Position numbers and translations under genes: made by a program. The notes beneath the pieces were generated by a model that had not been told where the DNA came from, did no database searches, and was given only the letters and a program-made list of their open reading frames with translations. Shown piece after piece: positions 41,101 through 49,046 of a DNA stretch of 64,000 nt (within the stretch, counting starts at the first letter, position 1; every line of letters starts with the position of its first letter). The DNA is from Neisseria sicca 4320 (GTDB taxonomy: Bacteria > Pseudomonadota > Gammaproteobacteria > Burkholderiales > Neisseriaceae): contig NZ_AEPF01000108.1 in the NCBI RefSeq assembly GCF_000193735.1, forward strand, positions 1 through 64,000. The letters are read 5' to 3'.

Positions 41101-41761
41101 CAATGCCGGCGTCTGCCTGCATGAAATGTTGGAAAAATTCGACTTTGCCCAAAGCGCCGAAAGCCAAAGCAGCCTGATAGCCGAAACCTTGACCCGCTAC
41201 GGCTTCGAGCTGCTTTGGACAGATGCCGTCAAACAAATGCTCGACACCTGCCGCAAAACGCGCCTTTCTGCACAAAGCCTGTCTGAAATACCGCCCGAAC
41301 GCCGCCTTCCGGAAATGGGGTTCACCTTCTACACCGAAGACTTCAAGCTCCATGACCTGCGCCGCTGGTTTGCCCGCGAAAACAGTTCACTGCCGCCGGA
41401 ATGTATCGAAGCCGCAGAAAGATTGGATTTCCAAGACGTACAAGGTTTTCTCAACGGCTTTATCGACATGGTCTGCCAAGATTCAGACGACCTCGTGTGC
41501 ATCATCGATTACAAATCCAACCATTTGGGCGACAACGCCGAAGCCTATACGCAACAAGCCATGAACGAGGCCGTAGCAGACCACCACTACTACCTGCAAG
41601 CACTTATCTACGCCATCGCCGTAGCCCGCTACTTCAAACTACGCGGCAAACCGTTACCCAAAATCGCCATCCGATACCTCTTCCTGCGCGGATTGGACGG
41701 CACGGAAAACGGTGTCTGGCAATGGGACTTGGATACCGAGTCCTTGGCGCAATGGCTGTAA
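38120..41761 (+). CDS. recB: Exodeoxyribonuclease V subunit beta RecB
   Basis: Helicase-nuclease subunit of RecBCD, 1213 residues. The helicase has Walker A EASAGTGKTYG near residue 25, LIDEFQDTDPLQ, GDPKQAIYSFRGAD, TMHASKGLQYPLV and RLLYVALTRAEEQL. The C-terminal nuclease retains GFIDMVC, IIDYKSNHL and QALIYAIAV, the Asp/Asp-x-Lys/Gln-Tyr-type motifs. About seven uptake sequences lie within the gene, two as a close inverted pair at 41026-41064 and one inside the nuclease loop. The ATG at 38120 (MPANASIP) fits the family; the frame is open from 38045. recC and recD are not in the window. Confidence 0.95.
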   Translation: MPANASIPAFDPLSIPISGTNLIEASAGTGKTYGIAALFTRLVVLAQMPVESILTVTFTKAATAELKTRLRARLDEVLQALESVEDTDNLSDDLETYCRDNHPGDVFLTGLLKQALAQESRARLIVRLKAAIGQFDNAAIYTIHGFCQRILRDYAFLCRAPMDVELTEDNRDRLLIPAQDFWRDRIVNDPVLAKLVFQRRQTPQTMLAAIQKFVSRPYLVFRRPEADLVAAQENFRKTWEKVRSKLDALEETFWRIRPILNGQSYQEKTFKTVFLELQSAAQSDALPSFSKTTADKLPMFAVEALESKVKKGNTPDAAAFADLQILANLGADSAAITQAEEETLTLLHLDLLDHLNASLSEQKKSKRERGFDDLLLDVYDALTDNPQADSLAQAVAQNWRIALIDEFQDTDPLQYEIFRKIFISQHKPLFLVGDPKQAIYSFRGADIYAYLQAAADAQHSYTLATNYRSHAKLINGIGALFRCKNRPFVLDGIDYTEVGAARSESRLSPPRTAIQIRWLNGKDDEVLNKDILRRRASEYCADEIAHTLNEAAEGRLKFKDRPVVSGDIAVLVRTFNEGVMVAKALKTRGIPSVLLSRESVFTTPEALALAALLDYWLNPGQIGSLRFVLSGTLFGYDAQALYQLNRNEAELLNWINTAAESVAIWRKSGIYAALQYFSSLHGIETGLLARGDERGLTNFHQLLECLSEEEGQSLSPAALHQWLNDQISLAQDRSVGESGLLRLESDEALVKIVTMHASKGLQYPLVYCPFVWDAKDMKPADWQILHTADNTTELLAKSQLDDEDRIHLADEEMAERLRLLYVALTRAEEQLVLYAAHCGDTADSPFAYLLEGSADSNRADTRQAYDQERKANKALGELQMLKNNWLRFLKNQPEHTDFSFSEEAPQPAAAQNRHLSDDLYQAAVIPARGFQFIRHTSFTGLSRQVKTRDDEREELQPALDPAETAADTERSSETALPVSDDLPNADIYHFPRGANAGVCLHEMLEKFDFAQSAESQSSLIAETLTRYGFELLWTDAVKQMLDTCRKTRLSAQSLSEIPPERRLPEMGFTFYTEDFKLHDLRRWFARENSSLPPECIEAAERLDFQDVQGFLNGFIDMVCQDSDDLVCIIDYKSNHLGDNAEAYTQQAMNEAVADHHYYLQALIYAIAVARYFKLRGKPLPKIAIRYLFLRGLDGTENGVWQWDLDTESLAQWL

Positions 41762-41771
41762 ATCGAAGCAC

Positions 41772-41815
41772 AAAGGTCGTCTGAAAATACACGCGTAAGC
41801 GTTTTCAGACAACCT
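41772..41815. terminator. Imperfect uptake-sequence hairpin after recB
   Basis: One arm is AGGTCGTCTGAAAA; the other has CAGACAACCT, with one substitution. The IS5 remnant begins immediately after it. Confidence 0.6.
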
Positions 41816-42189
41816 GAGACCTTAGCAAATTCCGCTTTTTTACCTTTCCACCCAAAAGTCAAAACCCAAACACAGTTTTTCAGTTGTTTTCATTCCCAAT
41901 CACTCTTCCCATACCACCCAAATATTCCCTTAATTCCCTGCAGGTACCTGATAACAGGACATCCGGGTCACCTTTTAGGCGGCAACAGATGCACTTAGCC
42001 CGTCAGCCGCCTTCAATAAATAGTCTGTTAACCAGATTTGACGCATAAAAATGCGCCAAAAAATTTTCAATTGCCTAAAACCTTCTTCCTAATATTGAGC
42101 AAAAAGTAGGAAAAATCAGAAAGGTTTTGCATTTTGAAAATGAGATTGAGCATAAAATTTTAGTAACCTATGTTATTGCAAAGGTATCG
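41816..42189 (-). mobile_element. IS5/IS1106-like remnant, about 374 bp
   Basis: Bounded by GAGACCTTAGCAAATTCC at 41816-41833 and a matching inverted end TTGCAAAGGTATCG near 42175-42188. On the minus strand 41975-42019 encodes LLKAADGLSASVAA and a stop, the C terminus of the IS5-type transposase whose N-terminal remnant lies near 10.05 kb. The rest of the transposase gene is deleted; the AT-rich interior has no other coding content. Confidence 0.7.
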
Positions 42190-42269
42190 ATCTATCTAAA
42201 TATGAAGAATGATGCCCTGCTAAAATGGCTACATTAAAACACTCAAACCCAATCCCACCCATTTCAAAA

Positions 42270-42309
42270 AACAAAAAATAAACCCTTACTATTTTCTAGT
42301 AAGGGTTTA
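42270..42309 (-). terminator. tRNA-Glu terminator
   Basis: A 12-base perfect stem AAACCCTTACTA/TAGTAAGGGTTT (42280-42308) with a 5-base loop, followed on the minus strand by a T-rich run. It is the exit side of the tRNA gene. Confidence 0.85.
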
Positions 42310-42318
42310 TTGAAAATC

Positions 42319-42394
42319 TGGCACGCCCACGGGGATTCGAACCCCGGTTGCCGCCGTGAAAGGGCAGTGTCCTAGGCCTCTAGACGATGGGCGC
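42319..42394 (-). tRNA. tRNA-Glu (TTC)
   Basis: A 76-base cloverleaf including encoded CCA. The acceptor stem GCGCCCA/TGGGCGT, the D-arm with TCGTCTAGAGGCCTAGGACA, the anticodon loop CTTTCAC with anticodon TTC and the T-arm GGGGTTCGAATCCCC are all intact. Confidence 0.97.
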
Positions 42395-42409
42395 GTAACC
42401 GAGTTGCGA

Positions 42410-42438
42410 ACTATACATAAGCGTTAAAACGCTGTCAA
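42410..42438 (-). promoter_or_regulatory. tRNA-Glu promoter
   Basis: On the minus strand TTGACA (42433-42438) and TATAGT (42410-42415) are 17 bases apart, upstream of the tRNA 5' end at 42394. Near-consensus sigma-70 promoter. Confidence 0.85.
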
Positions 42439-42548
42439 CGGGTCTGGCGTTTTTATGGTCAAACTGGTTTCAGACGACCCTTCTGCGCCTTATCTTTGTA
42501 TCGGCTTTGCCTGTATAATGCCGCTTTTAATGAAAAGGAAAACAAACC

Positions 42549-43448
42549 ATGTGGTTCAAGCAGATCAGTTTTTATCCGCTCAACAAAGAAAAGCTACCCA
42601 AAGCGGACGTACTTGCCGACAAACTTGCAGAGGCTGAATTTACCCGCTGCCAAGGTTTGGACTGGTCCAGCGAAGGCTTTGCCGCACCGGTTTCGTTCTC
42701 TCCCGAACTCCTTTTCCCTGCCGATTTTACTTTGCGCGTCGCCCTGAAAAAAGAAGAAAAAGTCCTGCCTGCCGGCGTCATCCGCGATATTCTGGAAGAG
42801 AAGGTGGCGGAAATTCAAAACAATGAAGCCCGCAATGTCGGCCGCAAGGAAAAACAAGAGCTTAAAGAGCAAATTACAGACGACCTGCTGCCCCGCGCGT
42901 TTACCCGCAGCAGCCGCACTGAAGCCGTGTTCAACACCCGCCACGGCTATCTGCTCGTCAACAACGCGGCTTCCGCCAAAGCGGAAAACATCCTGACCAA
43001 GCTGCGCGAAGCCTTGGGCGGCTTGAAAGCCTCGCTGCCGAATACCAAACAATCGCCCTCTTCCCTGATGACCGAGTGGCTTTTGCGAGGACATTGCGAA
43101 GGCGGTTTTGAATTGGACAGCGATTGCGAACTCAAAGGCGTGGGCGATGTTGTTCCCGTCGTCAAAGTGTCCAAACAAGATTTGACCGCCGATGAAGTGG
43201 TCCAACACGTCAAAAACGGCAAAACCGTGACCCAACTGGGCTTGGTGTGGCGCGAACAAATCGCCTTCATCCTCACGCAAGACTTCACGCTCAAGCGCAT
43301 CCAATACCTCGACGTATTGCAGGAAGAAGCCGAGAGCAACGGCGACGATGCCGCCAGCCTTGCCTTCGCCTCGCAAATCCTGATGGCGGAATCCGTCAGC
43401 ACCATGTTGGAAGAGCTGGTTTCCTATTTGGGCGGCTGGCAAGACTAA
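42549..43448 (+). CDS. rdgC: Recombination-associated protein RdgC
   Basis: DNA-binding ring protein that limits RecA access to DNA and, in Neisseria, contributes to pilin antigenic variation. The 299-residue protein has the family N terminus MWFKQISFYPL, DWSSEGFAAP, DLLPRAFTRSSRTEAVF and the C-terminal HVKNGKTVTQLGLVW region. A ribosome binding site AAAAGGAAAAC precedes the ATG. Confidence 0.96.
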   Translation: MWFKQISFYPLNKEKLPKADVLADKLAEAEFTRCQGLDWSSEGFAAPVSFSPELLFPADFTLRVALKKEEKVLPAGVIRDILEEKVAEIQNNEARNVGRKEKQELKEQITDDLLPRAFTRSSRTEAVFNTRHGYLLVNNAASAKAENILTKLREALGGLKASLPNTKQSPSSLMTEWLLRGHCEGGFELDSDCELKGVGDVVPVVKVSKQDLTADEVVQHVKNGKTVTQLGLVWREQIAFILTQDFTLKRIQYLDVLQEEAESNGDDAASLAFASQILMAESVSTMLEELVSYLGGWQD

Positions 43449-43449
43449 T

Positions 43450-43489
43450 TTTTCAGACGACCTTTACACGATAAAAGGTCGTCTGAAAC
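43450..43489. terminator. Inverted uptake-sequence hairpin after rdgC
   Basis: Uptake sequences in tail-to-tail order (TTTCAGACGACCTTT ... AAAGGTCGTCTGAAA), the reverse of the other pairs, between rdgC and the MORN gene. Confidence 0.65.
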
Positions 43490-43498
43490 CTACATCCG

Positions 43499-43927
43499 AT
43501 GGACAACCTTATGTTTAAACACCTCGCATTCCTGCCGCTTGCCATTATGCTTACCCTCCCCACCTCGGCCGCCGTCCTGACTTCCTATCAGGAGCCGGGC
43601 TGCACCTACGACGGCGAAGTCGGCAAAGACGGCAAACCCGCCGGCAAAGGCACATGGCGCTGCCAAGACGGACGCAGCTACACCGGCACGTTTAAAAACG
43701 GCAAATTCGACGGACAAGGCGTTTACACCGTCTCCGTCAACCGCGAAACCTTCATCGAGCCGTTCAATTCCAACAGCACCAAGTTCCGCAACATGGTACT
43801 GTCGGGCACGTTCAAAAAAGGCCTCGCACACGGCAAATTCACCGCCTCGCAAAACGGCGAAACCGTCTTCATCATGAAATGCGAAAACGGCATCATTAAA
43901 GAAGTGAAACTGCCCAAAACCAAATAA
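43499..43927 (+). CDS. Exported MORN-repeat protein
   Basis: A 142-residue protein with a signal peptide ([20 protein letters not shown], cleavage near residue 24). Two to three MORN-type repeats follow, [33 protein letters not shown] and [13 protein letters not shown]. Two cysteines in the first repeat region and one near the end may form a disulfide. The start is uncertain: ATG at 43499 or 43511, neither with a good ribosome binding site. Function unknown; MORN repeats often mediate membrane or protein contacts. Confidence 0.75.
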   Translation: MDNLMFKHLAFLPLAIMLTLPTSAAVLTSYQEPGCTYDGEVGKDGKPAGKGTWRCQDGRSYTGTFKNGKFDGQGVYTVSVNRETFIEPFNSNSTKFRNMVLSGTFKKGLAHGKFTASQNGETVFIMKCENGIIKEVKLPKTK

Positions 43928-43939
43928 CCCCGTCCCGCA

Positions 43940-43976
43940 TTTTCAGACGACCTCCCCGCAGACGTCGTCTGAAACC
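43940..43976. terminator. Uptake-sequence hairpin before dcd
   Basis: TTTTCAGACGACCT followed by GACGTCGTCTGAAA; the second copy is one base off the consensus. Likely separates the MORN gene from dcd. Confidence 0.55.
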
Positions 43977-43997
43977 GCAAGAAACAAGGAAAACATT

Positions 43998-44564
43998 ATG
44001 AGCATCAAGTCCGACAAATGGATACGCCGCATGAGCGAAGAGTTCGGCATGATCGACCCCTTCGAGCCGAACCAAATCAAAGAAGCCAACGGACAGCGCA
44101 TCATCTCCTACGGCACGTCCAGCTACGGCTACGACATCCGCTGCGCCAACGAATTTAAAATTTTCACCAACATCAACAGCACCATCGTCGATCCCAAAAA
44201 CTTCGACCCTAAAAACTTCGTCACCGTCGAAGACGACTGCTGCATCATCCCGCCCAATTCCTTCGCACTGGCGCGCACGGTCGAATACTTCCGCATCCCG
44301 CGCAACGTCCTGACCGTCTGCTTGGGCAAATCCACCTATGCCCGCTGCGGCATCATCGTCAACGTCACCCCGTTCGAGCCGGAATGGGAAGGCTACGTTA
44401 CCCTCGAGTTTTCCAACACCACCCCCCTGCCCGCCAAAATCTACGCCGGCGAAGGCGTGGCACAAGTCCTCTTCTTCGAGAGCGACGAAATCTGCGAAAC
44501 TTCCTACAAAGACCGCAACGGCAAATACATGGGACAAACCGGCGTTACCCTGCCGAAAACCTGA
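43998..44564 (+). CDS. dcd: dCTP deaminase
   Basis: Deaminates dCTP to dUTP, feeding thymidylate synthesis. The 188-residue protein has the trimeric dUTPase-like fold with [33 protein letters not shown], the catalytic stretch [20 protein letters not shown] and [15 protein letters not shown] strong ribosome binding site CAAGGAAA precedes the ATG. Confidence 0.96.
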   Translation: MSIKSDKWIRRMSEEFGMIDPFEPNQIKEANGQRIISYGTSSYGYDIRCANEFKIFTNINSTIVDPKNFDPKNFVTVEDDCCIIPPNSFALARTVEYFRIPRNVLTVCLGKSTYARCGIIVNVTPFEPEWEGYVTLEFSNTTPLPAKIYAGEGVAQVLFFESDEICETSYKDRNGKYMGQTGVTLPKT

Positions 44565-44633
44565 TGATTGGATAAGCCGGCAAAATATAGCGCGTTTCAT
44601 TTTGCCGCACATAAAATGCAGGCACGATACAAA

Positions 44634-44676
44634 AAGGTCGTCTGAAATCTTGGACTCAAAGTTTCAGACGACCTTC
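44634..44676. terminator. Inverted uptake-sequence terminator after dcd
   Basis: Inverted uptake-sequence pair with a 13-base loop and T-rich exit. Confidence 0.75.
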
Positions 44677-44712
44677 TTTATTTTCTATGTGGCAAAGTAG
44701 AAACAGAATGCC

Positions 44713-44842
44713 CCGTTTTATCTCAATCCGTTATGTTCGGAATGAAGCTGCATCCTTCTGTCCGCTTCGGCTGACAAAACGCCTTTGACCGTACGGAAGT
44801 AGGAGGCGGTTTTTTCATATCCGAGCCATTGGGCAGCTTGAT
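44713..44842 (-). pseudogene. C-terminal gene fragment of unknown family
   Basis: On the minus strand a frame reads NQAAQWLGYEKTASYF, then RTVKGVLSAEADRRMQ, and ends in a stop before position 44713. It has protein-like composition and a helix-turn-helix flavour, but is closed upstream by a TGA and joined there to the IS30 relic. Probably the tail of a gene cut by the insertion. No family recognised. Confidence 0.35.
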
Positions 44843-44980
44843 TGCAATGCCTTCAAGCTCTCTATACTCAAGATCAATTGAACCACCGGCTAAGGAAAAC
44901 ACTCGGCTACGAAACGCCAAGTGTTTTATTCTTGAGCCTGTTCCAAACATTGGTGTCCTAGTGTTGCGCTTGAAATCCAG
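44843..44980 (+). mobile_element. IS30-family (IS1655-like) 3' end remnant
   Basis: The plus strand encodes the end of an IS30 transposase: DQLNHRLRKTLGYETPSVLF, then LSLFQTLVS and a stop at 44959-44961. It is followed by the terminal repeat GTTGCGCTTGAAATCCAG at 44963-44980, which matches the right ends of the units at 14.6 kb and 62.65 kb. Everything upstream of these last 30 or so codons is missing. Confidence 0.72.
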
Positions 44981-45026
44981 ATTTAATGTTGTCCGAAAAC
45001 CTGTTTCTATCATACCGCGAACACAT

Positions 45027-47252
45027 TTACTCAAACGGCTTTTTCTGCCAATAAAACTTATCCTTTTTCAGACGACCTTTGAAGATTTCATCGCCGCCCA
45101 ATTCAAACACCAGCGCGCCCGACAAATCCGTGCGCAACAATGCTGCGCCGTGTGCGCGGACGCGGGTTTGGACGGCGGGCGTGGGGTGTTTATAGGCATT
45201 GGCGTAGCCGCTGGAAGCAACGGCGTATTTGGGCGCGACCGTGTTTAAGAAACTGCCGGATGAAGCCGTGTTGCTACCGTGATGTCCCAATATCAAAACT
45301 TGGCTGTACAGCGAGCCGCCGTAATGCTGTACCAATTCCGCTTCGCCCTTCACGCCTAAATCGCCCGTAACCAGCAAAGCCTGTCCGTCAGAAACGACGC
45401 GCAAGACGCAGCTTCGGTCATTGTCTTCGCCGCCCGGGTTTTCAGAAGACCTCAATAACTCGAAATCCACGCCGTCCCATTGCCATTGCACTTCGGCGCA
45501 AAATTTTGCATTCGGATAAAACTCAGGCTGCCCCGCCAGCGTTTCGCCGATTTCAATATCGGAAACGGCATCCAAACCGCCGTCGTGGTCGCTGTCGTGA
45601 TGCGACAGAATCAGCGTGTCCAAACGGCGCACGCCCATGGCGTTCAGGCTTGGCACGATACCCGTTTGTGCCGTCTGCGCCGTCCCCGTGTCGAACAGCA
45701 GGTTGCGGTTGCGCGTCTGTACCAATACCGACAAACCTTGTCCAGCGTCCATCACAGTAATCCGCGCCAAGCCGTCGTCCAAACGGTCGGGGCGGTAAAA
45801 CACAAATCCGGCCAACACCAAACACGCCCAAGGCCGCAGACCCAGCCCGCGCGGCAACAGCCACAGCAAAGCCGCCGCAAAAGCCAAAACCAACAGCGGC
45901 ACAGGCGCGGCAGCTACGGCAAATTCGGGCGATACCTCCGCCAGCCAAACCAAGCCGCGCAAAGTGTATTCCGCCAAACCTGCCGCCGCCCATTGCAAAG
46001 GCATAAACGGCAACACCGACCCCAGCAACGCCAAAGGCGTCAATACCCAAGAAAACCATGGAATCATCGCCGCATTGACCAAAGGGCTGATGATGGGCAA
46101 GGACGCAAAAATATAGCCCAACAATACCACCGACAATATCGTCGCCGCCCATTGTCCGCGTACTGCCAAACGCCAGCCGCGTTCTTTCAGACGACCTGCC
46201 GAAGCCCAAATCAAGGCGGCAACCAAGCCGAACGACAGCCAAGTACCGACGCCCAAAACCGCCAGCGGATCAAGCAGCAACACTACTGCCAAAGCCTGCC
46301 ACCACGCCGTCCAGCCCGAAGACAGACTGCCCCGCCACCAAGCCCAAGCAAACGCCGCCAACATCAAGACGCTGCGCTGCGTCGGCACGGAAAAGCCCGC
46401 CAGCAAAGCATAAAACAAAGCCCCTGCAGCGCCGCCCGCCAAAATCCATACGCGCGGTTTTACCGGTATCCAAGGCAGTCGTCTGAAAATCAGTTTGACC
46501 AGCCAACCTGCCAACACCGCCACCATCGTAACGTGCAGCCCCGAAATACTGACTAAGTGCGTCAAGCCCAAAGGTCGGAACACCTGCCACAATTCGGGTC
46601 TCAATGCCGATTGTTCGCCTATGCTCAAAGCCCGCATCAGACCGATACCATCGGAAAAATCCGGACTGTCCGTCCCGACGGCCTGCCAACGGCGGCTGAC
46701 CGCATCGCGCCACACCGCCAAGCCGACACCGCCGCCCTCGCGAACCAAGCTCCTGCCTTTGCCCAGCGTACCCGCGCCATCCAAACCGTTTGCCAACGCC
46801 CAAGCCTCGCGGTTCAACCCGCGCAGGTTCACTTCGCCGATAACCGGCTTGAGCCGTGCCGACACCTTCCAGCGGCTGCCCACCGCCCAATCGCGTTTCT
46901 GATAATCCGACAGTAATAAATCAAACTGCCGCCCATCCTCCGTCCACGCCTTCGCCGCAAACTGCACCCGCCGCGCGTCGCCGCGCGGCATATCCGCGAC
47001 TTCAACCGTCAACACCGATTCCGAAGCCACGTTCAGCGGCCATTGCGCCGACAAAGCCGCTTCCGTCCGAAACACGCCGTAAACCGCGCCGAGCAGGACA
47101 CACAGCATCATTCCCGCCGCCGCAAACCGCCGCGAAGCCGCCAGCAAAACCAATGCCGCCGCCAGCCACACGCCCCAATGCGGTACGGACGGCAAAGCGA
47201 ACGAAGCGATGACGCCGATTACCCAAAACGGCAATCCATAATATTTCAGCAA
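45027..47252 (-). CDS. comA: Competence DNA-translocation channel ComA (ComEC/Rec2)
   Basis: Inner-membrane channel that passes transforming DNA into the cytoplasm, 741 residues. It has N-terminal membrane segments with a DUF4131-like part, the Competence domain with many membrane segments (about 215-480; signature HLVSISGLHVTMVAVLAG), and a C-terminal metallo-beta-lactamase-fold domain with LILSHHDSDHDGGLDAV and ILGHHGSNTASS. All regions are intact. Its presence fits the density of uptake sequences. Two in-frame uptake sequences encode RRLP/GRLK-type stretches. Confidence 0.95.
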   Translation of the reverse strand: MLKYYGLPFWVIGVIASFALPSVPHWGVWLAAALVLLAASRRFAAAGMMLCVLLGAVYGVFRTEAALSAQWPLNVASESVLTVEVADMPRGDARRVQFAAKAWTEDGRQFDLLLSDYQKRDWAVGSRWKVSARLKPVIGEVNLRGLNREAWALANGLDGAGTLGKGRSLVREGGGVGLAVWRDAVSRRWQAVGTDSPDFSDGIGLMRALSIGEQSALRPELWQVFRPLGLTHLVSISGLHVTMVAVLAGWLVKLIFRRLPWIPVKPRVWILAGGAAGALFYALLAGFSVPTQRSVLMLAAFAWAWWRGSLSSGWTAWWQALAVVLLLDPLAVLGVGTWLSFGLVAALIWASAGRLKERGWRLAVRGQWAATILSVVLLGYIFASLPIISPLVNAAMIPWFSWVLTPLALLGSVLPFMPLQWAAAGLAEYTLRGLVWLAEVSPEFAVAAAPVPLLVLAFAAALLWLLPRGLGLRPWACLVLAGFVFYRPDRLDDGLARITVMDAGQGLSVLVQTRNRNLLFDTGTAQTAQTGIVPSLNAMGVRRLDTLILSHHDSDHDGGLDAVSDIEIGETLAGQPEFYPNAKFCAEVQWQWDGVDFELLRSSENPGGEDNDRSCVLRVVSDGQALLVTGDLGVKGEAELVQHYGGSLYSQVLILGHHGSNTASSGSFLNTVAPKYAVASSGYANAYKHPTPAVQTRVRAHGAALLRTDLSGALVFELGGDEIFKGRLKKDKFYWQKKPFE

Positions 47253-47328
47253 AACGGTTTCCCTTTTTTATTATTAGTTTTGAAATTAAACGGAAATAAT
47301 AATTGAATTTACCGCAAACGTCATGAAA

Positions 47329-47372
47329 AAGGTCGTCTGAAAACCTGATTGTGGGTTTTCAGACGACCTTTC
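47329..47372. terminator. Inverted uptake-sequence terminator after gshA
   Basis: Inverted uptake-sequence pair, 15 bases apart, downstream of gshA and upstream of comA on the minus strand. Confidence 0.75.
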
Positions 47373-47390
47373 ACTATTTTAAGTAATCCT

Positions 47391-48743
47391 TTACGGAGCG
47401 GTTTGCTCCAACTCAAGCGCGGCGGCAAGAAGCGACAGGCGCGCCATTACGCCGTAAACGTAGAGGCGGTTGTGTTCGTTGTCCACGTCGCAGTCTTTTC
47501 CGGAGCGCGGCATACCGAGCGATTGCCATTGTTCGAACACACGCTTACATGCTTCGGGGGCTTCTTGGGAATTGTCGCCGTTGCCGGTGGGAATACTGTT
47601 GGACAATGGGACGAACACCATACCGCCGGCGTTGAGGTTTTCGTCTGCGCCTCGTCCTTCGTGCACACGGAAGAAGCCGCCGATAACGAAACGGTCCATC
47701 ATATAAACAACGGGTTCGCACACGGCGCCGTTCATGGTTTCATAGGTATAAATGCCTTCTTGGACAATCACTTCACTGACTTCCAAGCCTTCTTTCACCT
47801 TAGCCATTTTGTTGCGGTTTTTGCGGTTCAACCCGCGCACTTCGTCGGCGGATTTGACACTCATCACGCCCATGCCGTAAGTACCTGCGTCGGCTTTGAC
47901 AATCACGAAAGGCTGGTCGGTAATGCCCAATTCGTCGTATTTGGCTTGAATCTTCGCCAGCACGCGCTCTACCGCGCCTGCCAATGCATCTTCGCCTTCG
48001 CGCTCTTGGAAGTCCAAACCGCCGATTTTTTCAAAATACGGGTTAATCTGCCATTCGTCGATATTAATCAGCTTGGCAAATTCGGCAGCGACTTGATTGT
48101 ATGCGCCGAAATGCTCTGTTTTGCGGCGCGTCGTCCAACCGCCGTGCAGCGGAGGCAATACGGTTTGGCTGATGTCCTTGAGAATATCGGGAACGCCGGC
48201 GGACAAGTCGTTGTTCAACAAAACGACGCAAGGCGAGAAGCCGTCTGCAAGATGGACGCGCTCGCGAGTACGCAATAAAGGCTCCAGCAGGATTTTATTG
48301 CCTAATGCAGTTTCGAACTCGGTCGGCTCGGTAACTTCCGGATTCAGGCTGCCCAAACGGACTTCATACCCTGCCGAACGCAAAATCTCGCTGAGTGCGT
48401 AAACGTTTTGCAGGTAGAACGTGTTGCGGGTATGGTTTTCGGGAATGATCAATACGGATTTTGCCGTTTCGCAGGCGCGTTGCACTGCGTCTTGCGCCGC
48501 GACTGCCGCCAGCGGGATGAAATTCGGATTCAGATTGTTGAAACCGCCGGGGAACAGGTTCATATCAATAGATGACATTTTATAACCGGCATTGCGGATA
48601 TCGACCGAACCGTAAAACGGCGGGCGGTGTGCATTCCATTGCGAACGGAACCATGCTTCGATTTTGGCGTGGTTGCACAAGATTTTCGCTTCAAACGCCT
48701 GAAGTTGCGACAGATGTTCGGCAGCCATGACCGGTAATTTCAT
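47391..48743 (-). CDS. gshA: Glutamate--cysteine ligase GshA, Acidithiobacillus-type
   Basis: First enzyme of glutathione synthesis, 450 residues. The sequence does not resemble the E. coli GshA; it matches the class first described from Acidithiobacillus ferrooxidans. Recognisable stretches are PFYGSVDIRNAGYKMSSIDM, NLFPGGFNNLNP, the nucleotide-binding-like VIVKADAGTYGMGVMSV and GGFFRVHEGRGADENLNAGG. It is divergent from leuC across a 300-base spacer holding a palindrome. Confidence 0.9.
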   Translation of the reverse strand: MKLPVMAAEHLSQLQAFEAKILCNHAKIEAWFRSQWNAHRPPFYGSVDIRNAGYKMSSIDMNLFPGGFNNLNPNFIPLAAVAAQDAVQRACETAKSVLIIPENHTRNTFYLQNVYALSEILRSAGYEVRLGSLNPEVTEPTEFETALGNKILLEPLLRTRERVHLADGFSPCVVLLNNDLSAGVPDILKDISQTVLPPLHGGWTTRRKTEHFGAYNQVAAEFAKLINIDEWQINPYFEKIGGLDFQEREGEDALAGAVERVLAKIQAKYDELGITDQPFVIVKADAGTYGMGVMSVKSADEVRGLNRKNRNKMAKVKEGLEVSEVIVQEGIYTYETMNGAVCEPVVYMMDRFVIGGFFRVHEGRGADENLNAGGMVFVPLSNSIPTGNGDNSQEAPEACKRVFEQWQSLGMPRSGKDCDVDNEHNRLYVYGVMARLSLLAAALELEQTAP

Positions 48744-48893
48744 TCTCTATACCTCTGATGTCGGATGTGGGATACGGATGGAAATGATAGTGCTTTTTTA
48801 GGCGGTAGGACAAGCATTGTTTTAAATATATTGTTTAAATTGTTTCGAATAAAGTGCTTTAAACAAAATGCTTATTTTTATCAGAATTGTACA

Positions 48894-48956
48894 ATTTGTC
48901 TAATTTATTAAGATTATTTTTTAGAATTTATCTAAGAGAGTACAAATTAGACAAAT
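48894..48956. promoter_or_regulatory. Palindromic operator candidate between gshA and leuC
   Basis: The 13-base arms ATTTGTCTAATTT (48894-48906) and AAATTAGACAAAT (48944-48956) are perfect inverses, 37 bases apart, in a very AT-rich spacer. Each arm is preceded by GTACAA (the first as TGTACAA). The arrangement suggests a dimeric regulator bound at two sites or a looped operator. Which gene it controls is not shown. Confidence 0.5.
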
Positions 48957-49046
48957 TTCTATTGCACTGCCCCTGCAAAAAGCCTAAAATCCGCCAATCA
49001 AAACAAACCATCTACCCCTATTATTAATAAGTAAAGATAACCCATC

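Noticed and set aside
45480..46556. 358-codon frame on the plus strand opposite comA
   Set aside because: Arg/Gln/Pro/His-rich translation with no domain; comA on the other strand has all family domains.
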